Below, one piece after another: positions 51,189-58,853 of a stretch of DNA of 64,000 nucleotides. The notes under the pieces are model-generated. The model was not told where the DNA came from. It worked only from the letters and a program-made list of their open reading frames with translations, and did not search any database. A program made the translations under genes and the position numbers. Within the stretch, counting starts at the first letter, position 1. Each line of letters starts with the position of its first letter. This stretch comes from Streptomyces vilmorinianum (GTDB taxonomy: Bacteria > Actinomycetota > Actinomycetes > Streptomycetales > Streptomycetaceae), in the NCBI RefSeq assembly GCF_005517195.1, contig NZ_CP040244.1:6652001-6716000 (forward strand). Direction: 5' to 3'.

Positions 51189-51779
51189 TCAGCCGGCCGT
51201 GGGGGTCGGGGTGTCGACGGGGCTGCCCTGCGCCGGGACCGCGGTGACGGTACGGTCGCCGCCGAAGGCGTACGCGTGGAGCTTGCGCCACACCCCGTCC
51301 GGGCCCTGCTCGTAGAGCGCGAAGGACGAGCAGGTCCAGGCCGCCTCGAAGTCGGCCAGCTCCTCGTACGCCCGGTCCATCGCCTCCTCGGCGATGCCGT
51401 GCGCCACCGTCACATGCGGGTGGTACGGGAACTGCAGCTCGCGTACGAGCGGCCCGGACTCGTCCCGTACCCGCTCCTGGAGCCAGGAGCAGGCCGAGAC
51501 ACCCTCCGCGAGCCGGACGTACACGACGGGCGACAGCGGACGGAACGTTCCCGTGCCGCTCAGCCGGACCGGGAAGGGGCGGACGCCGGCCGCGACCTCG
51601 GCGAGATGCGCCTGGATCGCGGGCAGCCGCTCCTCGTCGACCTCGGTCGGCGGGACGAGCGTGACGTGCGTGGGGATGCCGTGCGCGGCGGGATCCCCGA
51701 AGCCCGCGCGCCGCTCCTGGAGCAGGCTGCCGTAGGGCTCCGGGACCGCGATCGAAACGCCGAGCGTTACGGTCCCCAC
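51189..51779 (-). CDS. 2'-5' RNA ligase / cyclic phosphodiesterase superfamily protein (LigT-like)
   Basis: This 196-residue 2H phosphoesterase has both HxTx signatures: IPTHVTLVPPTEV near residue 37 and YHPHVTVAHGIAEE near residue 120. The family includes RNA 2',3'-cyclic phosphodiesterases with weak ligase activity; the cellular substrate is unknown. A short Thr/Pro tail ends it. GTG 51779 has a good GGAGGAG six bases upstream. It is convergent with dprE2 and upstream of trpS on the opposite side of a hairpin. Confidence 0.88.
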   Translation of the reverse strand: MGTVTLGVSIAVPEPYGSLLQERRAGFGDPAAHGIPTHVTLVPPTEVDEERLPAIQAHLAEVAAGVRPFPVRLSGTGTFRPLSPVVYVRLAEGVSACSWLQERVRDESGPLVRELQFPYHPHVTVAHGIAEEAMDRAYEELADFEAAWTCSSFALYEQGPDGVWRKLHAYAFGGDRTVTAVPAQGSPVDTPTPTAG

Positions 51780-51816
51780 GTCGTTCTCCTCCGTCGTCGA
51801 TGGGTGGTGGGCACGT

Positions 51817-51851
51817 GGTGGTGCAGCCGCCAGTGTGCGGCCTGCACCACC
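51817..51851 (-). terminator. Terminator of trpS
   Basis: Arms GGTGGTGCAG (51817-51826) and CTGCACCACC (51842-51851) extend inward through CCGC/GCGG with one bulge, 23 bases beyond the trpS stop. Confidence 0.75.
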
Positions 51852-51873
51852 CCTGTGGCCAGGGTCCTTGGAC

Positions 51874-52887
51874 TCAGTGCTTGGCGGGCAGGAAGCCCAC
51901 CTTGTCGTACGTCTGCGCCAGGGTCTCCGCGGCGACCGCGCGGGCCTTCTCGGCGCCCTTGGCCAGGACCGAGTCCAGCGTCTCCGGGTCGTCCAGATAT
52001 TCCTGCGTACGGGCACGGAACGGCGTGACGAAGTCCACCATGACCTGGGCCAGGTCGGTCTTCAGGGCGCCGTACATCTTGCCCTCGTAGCTCTTCTCCA
52101 GGTCGGCGACGGCCGTCCCGGTGAGCGTGGACATGATGGTGAGCAGGTTGGAAATGCCGGCCTTGTTCACGGGGTCGAAGCGGATGACCGTGTCCGTGTC
52201 GGTGACCGCGCTCTTGACCTTCTTCGCCGTCACCTTCGGCTCGTCGAGCAGGTTGATCAGACCCTTGGGGGTGGACGCCGACTTGCTCATCTTGATCGTC
52301 GGGTCCTGGAGGTCGTAGATCTTCCCGGTCTCCTTGACGATGTACGGCTCCGGGACGGTGAACGTCTCGCCGAAGCGGCTGTTGAACCGCTCCGCGAGGT
52401 CACGGGTCAGCTCGATGTGCTGGCGCTGGTCCTCGCCGACCGGAACGTGGTTCGCCTGGTAGAGCAGGATGTCGGCGACCTGGAGGATCGGGTACGTGAA
52501 GAGGCCGACGGTGGCACGGTCGGCGCCCTGCTTGGCGGACTTGTCCTTGAACTGGGTCATGCGGGAGGCCTCGCCGAAGCCGGTGAGGCAGTTCATGACC
52601 CAGCCGAGCTGTGCGTGCTCGGGGACGTGGCTCTGTACGAAGAGGGTGCAGCGCTCCGGGTCGAGGCCGGAGGCGAGCAGCTGGGCGGCGGCAAGCCGGG
52701 TGTTGGCGCGCAGCTCGGCGGGGTCCTGCGGAACCGTGATGGCATGCAGGTCCACGACCATGTAGAAGGCGTCGTGGGTCTCCTGCAGCGCGACGTACTG
52801 ACGGATCGCACCGAGGTAGTTGCCGAGGTGGAACGAGCCCGCGGTGGGCTGGATGCCGGAGAGCGCGCGAGGACGATTCGAGGCCAT
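51874..52887 (-). CDS. trpS: Tryptophanyl-tRNA synthetase
   Basis: This 337-residue class I aminoacyl-tRNA synthetase charges tRNA-Trp. The HIGH-type motif is TAGSFHLGNYLGAIRQY near residue 15, the KMSKS loop is PTIKMSKSASTPKG near residue 200, and GEDQRQHIELTRDLAERF is the Trp/adenylate region. As I recall, streptomycetes often have a second, indolmycin-resistant TrpS elsewhere; this looks like the housekeeping copy by its MASNRPRALSG N-terminus. ATG 52887 lies behind TGAGGAAC; an in-frame ATG nine bases upstream is the alternative. It is divergent from an ECF sigma gene. Confidence 0.95.
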   Translation of the reverse strand: MASNRPRALSGIQPTAGSFHLGNYLGAIRQYVALQETHDAFYMVVDLHAITVPQDPAELRANTRLAAAQLLASGLDPERCTLFVQSHVPEHAQLGWVMNCLTGFGEASRMTQFKDKSAKQGADRATVGLFTYPILQVADILLYQANHVPVGEDQRQHIELTRDLAERFNSRFGETFTVPEPYIVKETGKIYDLQDPTIKMSKSASTPKGLINLLDEPKVTAKKVKSAVTDTDTVIRFDPVNKAGISNLLTIMSTLTGTAVADLEKSYEGKMYGALKTDLAQVMVDFVTPFRARTQEYLDDPETLDSVLAKGAEKARAVAAETLAQTYDKVGFLPAKH

Positions 52888-52943
52888 GTTCCTCATTCTC
52901 TCAGGTGTGGGAACCGATCCCGGACTGCCGGTGTATCAAGAGT

Positions 52944-53528
52944 GTGAGGACGCGGGAGGGGGGCCTGATCGTCGACGAGGAGGCGGTGATCGCACGGGTG
53001 CGCGCCGGGGAGGCGGAGGCGTACGCGACGCTGGTCCGCGCCCACACGGCGGTCGCGCTCAGGGCGGCCGTGGCGTGCGGCGCGGGCGCGGAGGCCGAGG
53101 ACGTGGTGCAGCAGGCCTTCTTCAAGGCGTATCAGGCGCTGGGGCGGTTCAAGGAGGGCTCGGCGTTCCGGCCGTGGCTGTTGCGGATCGTGGTCAATGA
53201 GACGAGGAACACAGTGCGGGCTGCGGGGCGGCAGCGGGCGGTCGCCGGCCGGGAGGCGGAGCTGCTGGCGGGCGAGCCGCTGATACCGGACGCGGCGGAT
53301 CCGGCACTCGCCCTGGAGGAGGACGAGCGGCGCCGGCGGTTGCTCGCGGCGCTGGACGGGCTGGGCGAGGACCACCGGCAGGTGGTGATCCACCGGTATC
53401 TGCTGGAGCTGGACGAGACGGAGACCGCGCAGGCGCTGGGCTGGCCGCGGGGGACGGTGAAGTCCCGGCTGAGCCGGGCGCTGAAAAAACTCGGACTGGT
53501 GCTGGAGGGAGGTGACGGGCATGAGTGA
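52944..53528 (+). CDS. ECF RNA polymerase sigma factor (third, trpS-adjacent)
   Basis: This sigma factor of about 194 residues has region 2 at VRAGEAEAYATLVRAHTAVALRAAVACGAGAEAEDVVQQAFFKAYQALGRFKEGSAFRPWLLRIVVNETRNTVRAA. Region 4 is LLAALDGLGEDHRQVVIHRYLLELDETETAQALGWPRGTVKSRLSRALKKL. It is of the SigW/SigM-like type and clearly different from modules A and B. The start is uncertain: GTG 52944 has no ribosome site, CTG 52965 lies behind GGGAGGGGGGC, and GTG 52905 is further out. Its end overlaps the following membrane protein gene by eight bases. Confidence 0.85.
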   Translation: MRTREGGLIVDEEAVIARVRAGEAEAYATLVRAHTAVALRAAVACGAGAEAEDVVQQAFFKAYQALGRFKEGSAFRPWLLRIVVNETRNTVRAAGRQRAVAGREAELLAGEPLIPDAADPALALEEDERRRRLLAALDGLGEDHRQVVIHRYLLELDETETAQALGWPRGTVKSRLSRALKKLGLVLEGGDGHE

Positions 53529-54330
53529 GGAACGGCTCCCCGAGGAGCTTCGGGAGCTGGGGCGCCATCTGAAGGTGCCGGACGTGGGCGGCGAGACGAT
53601 GGCCGAGCGGGTGCTCGCTCAGCTCCTGGCGGAGCAGGTCCCGACGCCGGTCCCCCGGCGGCGGTTCGCGTCTCTGCGCAGGCGCTGGAAGGCCCTGCTC
53701 GCGGCCCTCTCCGGGGTCCTGGTGGTTCTGGTGCTCACGCCCCCGGTCCGGGCGACGGTGGCGGACTGGTTCGGCTTCGGCGGGGTCGAGGTGCGCTACG
53801 ACCCCGGGGCGCGCCCCCGCCCGGGAGCGGCGGTGCCGGGGTGCCCCGATCCCGTGCCCTTGGCGGAGGCCGCGGGCAGGGCCGGGTTCGAGCCGCTGAT
53901 ACCGAGCGCGCTCGGCACCCCGGACGCGGTCTCGGTGACGGGTTCGGCCGAGCGGGGGCGGGCGGTGATCAGCCTGTGCTGGCGTGGCGACGGCGGTGGC
54001 GGTGGCGGTGGCGACGGCGACGGCCGCCGGGCGATCCGGCTCGACGAGTTCCCGGCGCGGCTGGACATCGGCTTCGCCAAGCAGGTCCGGACGCATCCGG
54101 AGTGGGTCGACCTGCCGGACGGCGAGCAGGGCTACTGGTTCGCGACCCCGCATCTCCTGACGTTCCCGATGACGGACGCGAGCGGCTCGGTGTGGACCCA
54201 CGCGGTCCGCACGGCGGGCCCCACGCTCCTCTGGACGAGGAACGGGGGCGCGCTCACGCTCCGGCTGGAGGGTGTGGCGGACCGGGAGGAGGCCCGCAGG
54301 ACGGCGGAGTCGGCGGAGTCGGCCGGCTGA
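53521..54330 (+). CDS. Membrane anti-sigma factor-like protein (third sigma pair)
   Basis: This 269-residue protein has a cytoplasmic N-terminus of about 50 residues (LPEELRELGRHLKVPDVGGETMAERVLAQLLAEQ) and one membrane helix at about residues 54-72 (WKALLAALSGVLVVLVLTPPV). An exterior domain then contains a Gly-rich run (GDGGGGGGGDGDG) and FGFGGVEVRYDPGARPRP. The overlap with the sigma gene and a GGAGG ribosome site before ATG 53521 indicate co-translation. It is inferred to be the cognate anti-sigma. No zinc-binding anti-sigma motif is visible. Confidence 0.8.
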   Translation: MSEERLPEELRELGRHLKVPDVGGETMAERVLAQLLAEQVPTPVPRRRFASLRRRWKALLAALSGVLVVLVLTPPVRATVADWFGFGGVEVRYDPGARPRPGAAVPGCPDPVPLAEAAGRAGFEPLIPSALGTPDAVSVTGSAERGRAVISLCWRGDGGGGGGGDGDGRRAIRLDEFPARLDIGFAKQVRTHPEWVDLPDGEQGYWFATPHLLTFPMTDASGSVWTHAVRTAGPTLLWTRNGGALTLRLEGVADREEARRTAESAESAG

Positions 54331-54373
54331 CGCGGCCCGGCCGACCGGATCAGCGGGTTACCGGATCAGCGGA

Positions 54374-55639
54374 TCAGACGGGCAGGCCCGGGGCCGGGAA
54401 GGCCGCCATGAGGTCCGCGACCTCCGCGCGGATCGTGAGGAGGGCGTCCTCGTCGCCCGCGCCCGCCGCGGCGACACCGCGGTCGATCCAGTCGGCGACC
54501 TGGGCCATGTGTTCCGTACCGAGGCCGCGAGAGGTGAGGGAGGGGGTGCCGATGCGGACGCCGGAGGGGTCGAAGGGCTTCCGGGGGTCGTAGGGGACGG
54601 TGTTGTAGTTGACGACGATCCCGGCCCGGTCGAGGGCCTTCGCGGCGACCTTGCCGGGGACCTCCTTGGGGGTGAGGTCCATGAGGATCAGGTGGTTGTC
54701 GGTGCCGCCGGAGACCAGGTCGAAGCCGCGGGCGAGCAGCGCCTCGGCGAGGGCCTTGGCGTTGGCGACGACCGCCTGGGCGTAGTCACGGAAGGAGGGC
54801 TGGGCCGCCTCGCGCAGGGCGACGGCGATGGCGGCGGTGGTCTGGTTGTGCGGGCCGCCCTGGAGGCCGGGGAAGACGGCCTTGTCGAGGGCCTTGGCGT
54901 GCTCCTCACGGGACATCAGCATCGCGCCGCGCGGGCCGCGCAGGGTCTTGTGGGTGGTCGTCGAGATGACGTCGACGTGCGGGACCGGGGAAGGGTGGGC
55001 GCCGCCCGCGATCAGGCCGGCGATGTGGGCGACGTCGGCGACGAGCACGGCCCCGGACTCGCGGGCGATCTCGCCGAAGGCGGCGAAGTCGATCGTGCGG
55101 GGCAGCGCGGTGCCACCGCAGAAGATCACCTTCGGGCGCTCCTTGAGGGCGAGCTCGCGGACCTGGTCGAAGTCGATGAGCCCGTTGTCCTTGCGTACGC
55201 CGTACTGCACGCCCCGGAACCACTTGCCGGTCGCGGAGACACCCCAGCCGTGGGTGAGGTGGCCGCCCATCGGCAGGGCCATGCCCATGACGGTGTCGCC
55301 GGGTTCGGCGAAGGCGAGGTAGATCGCGAGGTTGGCGGGGGAGCCGGAGTAGGGCTGGACGTTGGCGTGGTCGACGCCGAAGAGGCCCTTCGCGCGCTCG
55401 ATGGCGAGGGTCTCGATCTGGTCGATGTTCTGCTGGCCCTCGTAGTAGCGGCGGCCGGGGTAGCCCTCGCTGTACTTGTTCTGCAGGACGGTGCCGGAGG
55501 CTTCCAGCACGGCCTGGGAGACGTAGTTCTCGCTGGGGATCAGCCGCAGCGTCTCGGCCTGCAGCCGCTCCTCGGCGCCGACGAGCGCGGCGAGTTCGGG
55601 GTCCGTGGCGGCGAGTGCGGGATGGGGGGTGGCGTTCAT
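54374..55639 (-). CDS. glyA: Serine hydroxymethyltransferase
   Basis: This 421-residue PLP enzyme interconverts serine and glycine with tetrahydrofolate. LRLIPSENYVSQAVLEASGTVLQNKYSEGYPGRRYYEG near residue 32 is the family signature. VADVAHIAGLIAGG precedes VISTTTHKTLRGPRGAMLM, whose Lys (about residue 232) binds PLP. PGLQGGPHNQTTAAIAVAL follows. Length is normal. ATG 55639 has GGAGGA five bases upstream. The leader carries a ZTP-type riboswitch, linking glyA expression to the folate/purine (10-formyl-THF) status of the cell. Confidence 0.96.
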   Translation of the reverse strand: MNATPHPALAATDPELAALVGAEERLQAETLRLIPSENYVSQAVLEASGTVLQNKYSEGYPGRRYYEGQQNIDQIETLAIERAKGLFGVDHANVQPYSGSPANLAIYLAFAEPGDTVMGMALPMGGHLTHGWGVSATGKWFRGVQYGVRKDNGLIDFDQVRELALKERPKVIFCGGTALPRTIDFAAFGEIARESGAVLVADVAHIAGLIAGGAHPSPVPHVDVISTTTHKTLRGPRGAMLMSREEHAKALDKAVFPGLQGGPHNQTTAAIAVALREAAQPSFRDYAQAVVANAKALAEALLARGFDLVSGGTDNHLILMDLTPKEVPGKVAAKALDRAGIVVNYNTVPYDPRKPFDPSGVRIGTPSLTSRGLGTEHMAQVADWIDRGVAAAGAGDEDALLTIRAEVADLMAAFPAPGLPV

Positions 55640-55757
55640 GGCGTTCCTCCGGGCGTATCGGCGGATCCCGGGGGTGCTGCTCGATGTGGAGGGGCGGCAC
55701 CACGCGGGACGGGGTGGTCCCGTGGGGCGGCATCCACACGGGAACTGTCTCTTTCCC
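55640..55757 (-). promoter_or_regulatory. Expression platform of the glyA riboswitch
   Basis: Downstream of the aptamer are several hairpins: CGGGAA/TTCCCG (about 55758-55739), GGGAC/GTCCC nested in CCAC/GTGG, and TGTGGA/TCCACA spanning about 55738-55683. No T-tract terminator is evident, so translational control or intrinsic termination cannot be distinguished. Confidence 0.45.
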
Positions 55758-55845
55758 GCGATGCCCAGGCGGGCGGCATCTCGTGTTCTGCCGCGCACGG
55801 CTCCCCCGGGGTCGCTTCCCCGTACGCCAGTCGCCGTGCGTGTTT
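55758..55845 (-). ncRNA. ZTP (ZMP/ZTP, pfl-motif) riboswitch of glyA
   Basis: On the minus strand the leader contains GCACGGC (55842-55836 region) pairing with GCCGTGC (about 55802-55796) as P1. It encloses the conserved CGACTGGCG and CGGGGGAGC segments. After a linker comes the second domain with CCGCCTGGGCATC (about 55773-55759), the CCGCCUGGGCA consensus of this class, pairable with GATGCC before it. A -10 TAGGCT lies at 55853-55848. glyA is a known target of this riboswitch class. The expression platform is probably the hairpins at 55640-55757. Confidence 0.82.
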
Positions 55846-55952
55846 CCAGCCTAGCGGGCGCGCCGTCACCCAGGTTTCTTCGTCCATCATCCGAGCGACG
55901 ATAAGAAAGGGGCCACACCCACCCCCTGGGCCGCAGGACGAACGGAGATCCC

Positions 55953-57158
55953 GTGTCGAGTACGCAAGACGCGATCGCTTCCGCGGAGGCGCACAGCGCG
56001 CACAACTACCACCCCCTGCCCGTCGTCGTCGCCTCGGCGGACGGGGCATGGATGACCGATGTCGAGGGGCGCCGCTATCTCGACATGCTCGCCGGATACT
56101 CGGCACTCAACTTCGGGCACGGCAACCGGCGGCTGATCGAGGCCGCGCGGGCGCAGCTGGAGCGGGTGACGCTCACGTCGAGGGCGTTCCACCACGACCG
56201 GTTCGCGGAGTTCTGCACGCGCCTCGCGGAGCTGTGCGGCAAGGACATGGTCCTGCCGATGAACACGGGCGCGGAGGCGGTCGAGACGGCCGTGAAGACC
56301 GCCCGGAAGTGGGGGTACGAGGTCAAGGGCGTGCCGGACGGGCACGCGAAGATCGTGGTCGCGGCGAACAACTTCCACGGCCGGACGACGACGATCGTCA
56401 GTTTCTCCACGGACCACGAGGCCCGCGACCACTACGGCCCGTACACGCCGGGCTTCGAGATCGTCCCGTACGGCGATCTGACGGCGATGGAGGCCGCGGT
56501 CACGGCCCACACGGTGGCGGTGCTCCTGGAGCCGATCCAGGGCGAGGCGGGCGTTCTGGTGCCGCCGGCCGGGTATCTGCGCGGGGTGCGGGAGTTGACC
56601 CGCGAGCGGAACGTGCTGTTCATGGCGGACGAGATCCAGTCGGGCCTCGGCCGGACCGGGCGGACCTTCGCGTGCGAGCACGAGGGCGTGGTCCCGGACG
56701 TGTACATCCTGGGCAAGGCGCTGGGCGGCGGCGTGATCCCGGTGTCGGCGGTGGTGGCGGACCGCGATGTGCTCGGGGTGTTCCGGCCGGGTGAGCACGG
56801 GTCGACGTTCGGCGGGAATCCGCTGGCGTGCGCGGTGGCCCTGGAGGTGATCGCGATGCTGCGCACCGGGGAGTACCAGCAGCGGGCGACCGAGCTGGGC
56901 GAGCATCTCCACGCCGAGCTGGGGCTGCTCGTGGGCGGGGGCGCGGTCGAGGCGGTGCGCGGGCGCGGCCTGTGGGCCGGTGTGGACATCGCGCCGTCCC
57001 GGGGCACGGGCCGGGAGATCTCGGAGAAGCTGATGGACCGGGGTGTGCTGGTGAAGGACACGCACGGTTCGACGATCCGGATCGCTCCTCCGCTGGTGAT
57101 CAGCAAGGAGGACCTGGACTGGGGTCTGGAGCAGCTGCGGTCGGTGCTCTCGGACTGA
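55953..57158 (+). CDS. rocD: Ornithine-oxo-acid transaminase
   Basis: This 401-residue class III aminotransferase converts ornithine to glutamate semialdehyde. YLDMLAGYSALNFGHGNRRLIEAARAQLERVTLTSRAFHHDRFAEFC near residue 45 is typical of ornithine aminotransferase. VLPMNTGAEAVETAVKTARKWGY is the PLP-phosphate region, VLLEPIQGEAGV follows, MADEIQSGLGRTG carries the Asp, and YILGKALGGGVIPVSAV carries the PLP Lys near residue 255. GTG 55953 has GGAG six bases upstream. It is divergent from the glyA leader and followed by a strong terminator. Confidence 0.93.
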   Translation: MSSTQDAIASAEAHSAHNYHPLPVVVASADGAWMTDVEGRRYLDMLAGYSALNFGHGNRRLIEAARAQLERVTLTSRAFHHDRFAEFCTRLAELCGKDMVLPMNTGAEAVETAVKTARKWGYEVKGVPDGHAKIVVAANNFHGRTTTIVSFSTDHEARDHYGPYTPGFEIVPYGDLTAMEAAVTAHTVAVLLEPIQGEAGVLVPPAGYLRGVRELTRERNVLFMADEIQSGLGRTGRTFACEHEGVVPDVYILGKALGGGVIPVSAVVADRDVLGVFRPGEHGSTFGGNPLACAVALEVIAMLRTGEYQQRATELGEHLHAELGLLVGGGAVEAVRGRGLWAGVDIAPSRGTGREISEKLMDRGVLVKDTHGSTIRIAPPLVISKEDLDWGLEQLRSVLSD

Positions 57159-57188
57159 GACCTGGACCGGGACCGGGACCGGTGGCAG

Positions 57189-57223
57189 GGGTCCGGGGTG
57201 CCCTTCTCGGGCGCCCCGGACCC
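57189..57223. terminator. Bidirectional terminator after rocD
   Basis: Arms GGGTCCGGGG (57189-57198) and CCCCGGACCC (57214-57223), with an inner GCCC/GGGC, lie between the convergent stops at 57158 and 57243. Confidence 0.85.
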
Positions 57224-57242
57224 GCACCGCCCCGGACCGGCT

Positions 57243-58433
57243 TCAGAGGATGACGTGCGGCAGGAAGCGGGCGTACTCGTCCGTGATCAGACCTGCCGAC
57301 TCCCGGATCCCGAGCCCCGCCGCCTCGTCCTCGACGACCCACGCGCCGAGCACCACCCGGTTGCCGTCGAAGTCCGGCAGCGGGGCCAACTCCTGGTAGC
57401 AGCAGGGCTCTTCGCGTACGACGGCGGGAGCGCCCGGCTCATGGACCGTGACGCCCGCGCCCTCGCGGCCGAGGAGCGGCTTGGCGACGTAGCCGGGGCC
57501 CGTGTCCGCGGCCAGTTCGCGCGGGCCGTCCAGATAGGCCGGCAGCAGGTTCGGGTGGCCGGGGTAGAGCTCCCACAACACCGCGAGCAGCGCCTTGTTG
57601 GACAGGAGCATCTTCCAGGCGGGCTCGATCCAGCAGGTCGTGCCCGTACCGCCGCCGTTGTCGAGGGTGTCCAGGACGTACGGGCCGAAGCGGTCGGTGG
57701 TCAGCCACTCCCACGGGTAGAGCTTGAAGCAGCTGCGGATGAACCGGAGCCGGTCGTCCACGAACCGTCCCGAGAGCCGGTCCCAGCCGATGCGTTCGAC
57801 CGAGAGCGCCTCCGTGTCGAGCCCGGCCTGCTGGGCGGTCTCGCGCAGGTACGCGACCGTCATCAGGTCCTCTCCGAGTTCGTCGCCGTCGGAGTGGACG
57901 AAGTGCACCGGGCTGCCCGGCGGCAACAGGTGGGCCTGCCGCTTCCAGGCGTCGACGAGCCGCTCGTGGAGGGAGTTCCACTGGTCGGCGCCGGGGAAGC
58001 GCTCCTCCATCCAGAACCACTGCGGGCTGGCGGCCTCGACCAGCGAGGTCGGCGTGTCGGCGTTGCATTCCAGCATCTTGGCCGGGCCCGTACCGTCGTA
58101 GCGGAGGTCGAACCGGCCGTAGAGGGAGGGCAGTTCGTCCCGGCGGCGCCAGGAATCGGCCACGAGGGAGGCGAGCCGGGGGTCGGTGAGACCGAGATCG
58201 GCGAAACGGTCCTTCTCGACGATGTGCGCGGCCGCCGCCAGACACATGGCGTGCAGCTCCTCGACGACCTCCTCCAGCGCCTCGACCTCGGGCAGCGTGA
58301 AGGAGTAGTACGCGCTCTCGTCCCAGTACGGGCGCAGGGAGCCGTCGGGGTAGCGGGTGAGGGGGTAGACGAGCCCCTGTTCCTCCACGGTCTGCTGCCA
58401 GCCGGGCCGGGGTTCGATCGTGTGCCGCTCCAT
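57243..58433 (-). CDS. Glutathionylspermidine synthase-like ATP-grasp protein (YgiC/YjfC type)
   Basis: This 396-residue ATP-grasp ligase is of the glutathionylspermidine-synthase family C-domain. WDESAYYSFTLPEVEALEEVVEELH near residue 38, LRYDGTGPAKMLECNADTPTSLVEAASPQWFWMEE near residue 110, LSNKALLAVLWELYPGHPNLLPAYLD and YVAKPLLGREGAGVTVHEPG near residue 315 are family landmarks for ATP and metal binding. Streptomycetes are not known for glutathione, so the natural substrate is uncertain. ATG 58433 shares a base with the stop of the upstream lipoprotein gene (TGATG), mirroring the ygiB-ygiC pairing of enterobacteria. Confidence 0.88.
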   Translation of the reverse strand: MERHTIEPRPGWQQTVEEQGLVYPLTRYPDGSLRPYWDESAYYSFTLPEVEALEEVVEELHAMCLAAAAHIVEKDRFADLGLTDPRLASLVADSWRRRDELPSLYGRFDLRYDGTGPAKMLECNADTPTSLVEAASPQWFWMEERFPGADQWNSLHERLVDAWKRQAHLLPPGSPVHFVHSDGDELGEDLMTVAYLRETAQQAGLDTEALSVERIGWDRLSGRFVDDRLRFIRSCFKLYPWEWLTTDRFGPYVLDTLDNGGGTGTTCWIEPAWKMLLSNKALLAVLWELYPGHPNLLPAYLDGPRELAADTGPGYVAKPLLGREGAGVTVHEPGAPAVVREEPCCYQELAPLPDFDGNRVVLGAWVVEDEAAGLGIRESAGLITDEYARFLPHVIL

Positions 58434-58711
58434 CAGCCGCCGCCGGATCCCGAGCATCCGAAGCCACCGGTGTCGACGGCCGTCTTGTCGAAGCTGCCGC
58501 CGCTGACCTTGTTGTCGCTCACCCGGCCGCCGTAGTAGTACGAGCCGCGGGTCGAGCTGCCGCTGCCGCTGTCGCACTCGTAGCTCGGCAGCTTCTCGCG
58601 GGTCAGCGGGTCGACACACCGCTTGTCGGGTTCGGAGCCGCAGGACGTGATCGTCGCCGCGAGCACTCCCATACCGCCGAGCACGACCGTGCTCGACCTC
58701 AGCCTGCGCAT
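58433..58711 (-). CDS. Small lipoprotein upstream of the ATP-grasp gene
   Basis: This 92-residue lipoprotein has a signal peptide MRRLRSSTVVLGGMGVLAATITSC with a lipobox-like ITSC and Cys24. The remainder is Ser/Gly/Tyr-rich, with RCVDPLTREKLPSYECDSG and a GFGCSGSGGG end. It may correspond functionally to YgiB-type lipoproteins, but similarity by eye is limited to position and composition. ATG 58711 has GGGGAGG seven bases upstream. It is translationally coupled to the ATP-grasp gene. Confidence 0.8.
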   Translation of the reverse strand: MRRLRSSTVVLGGMGVLAATITSCGSEPDKRCVDPLTREKLPSYECDSGSGSSTRGSYYYGGRVSDNKVSGGSFDKTAVDTGGFGCSGSGGG

Positions 58712-58853
58712 GAATCAGCCTCCCCATCGCGTGGTCGCGACCGCACAGTTTAGGCCGGTGCCCCGACGCTCTCGCACGAGAGTTCCTTTGTGCTCTTCGG
58801 GCTGATTTGTGCGCCGGGATCCTCGGCCCCGGGACTTCGTCCTGGGGACACGG

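Noticed and set aside
54331..54373. Terminator between the third anti-sigma-like gene and glyA
   Set aside because: The gap holds a short GGATCAGCGG direct repeat but no stem strong enough to call.
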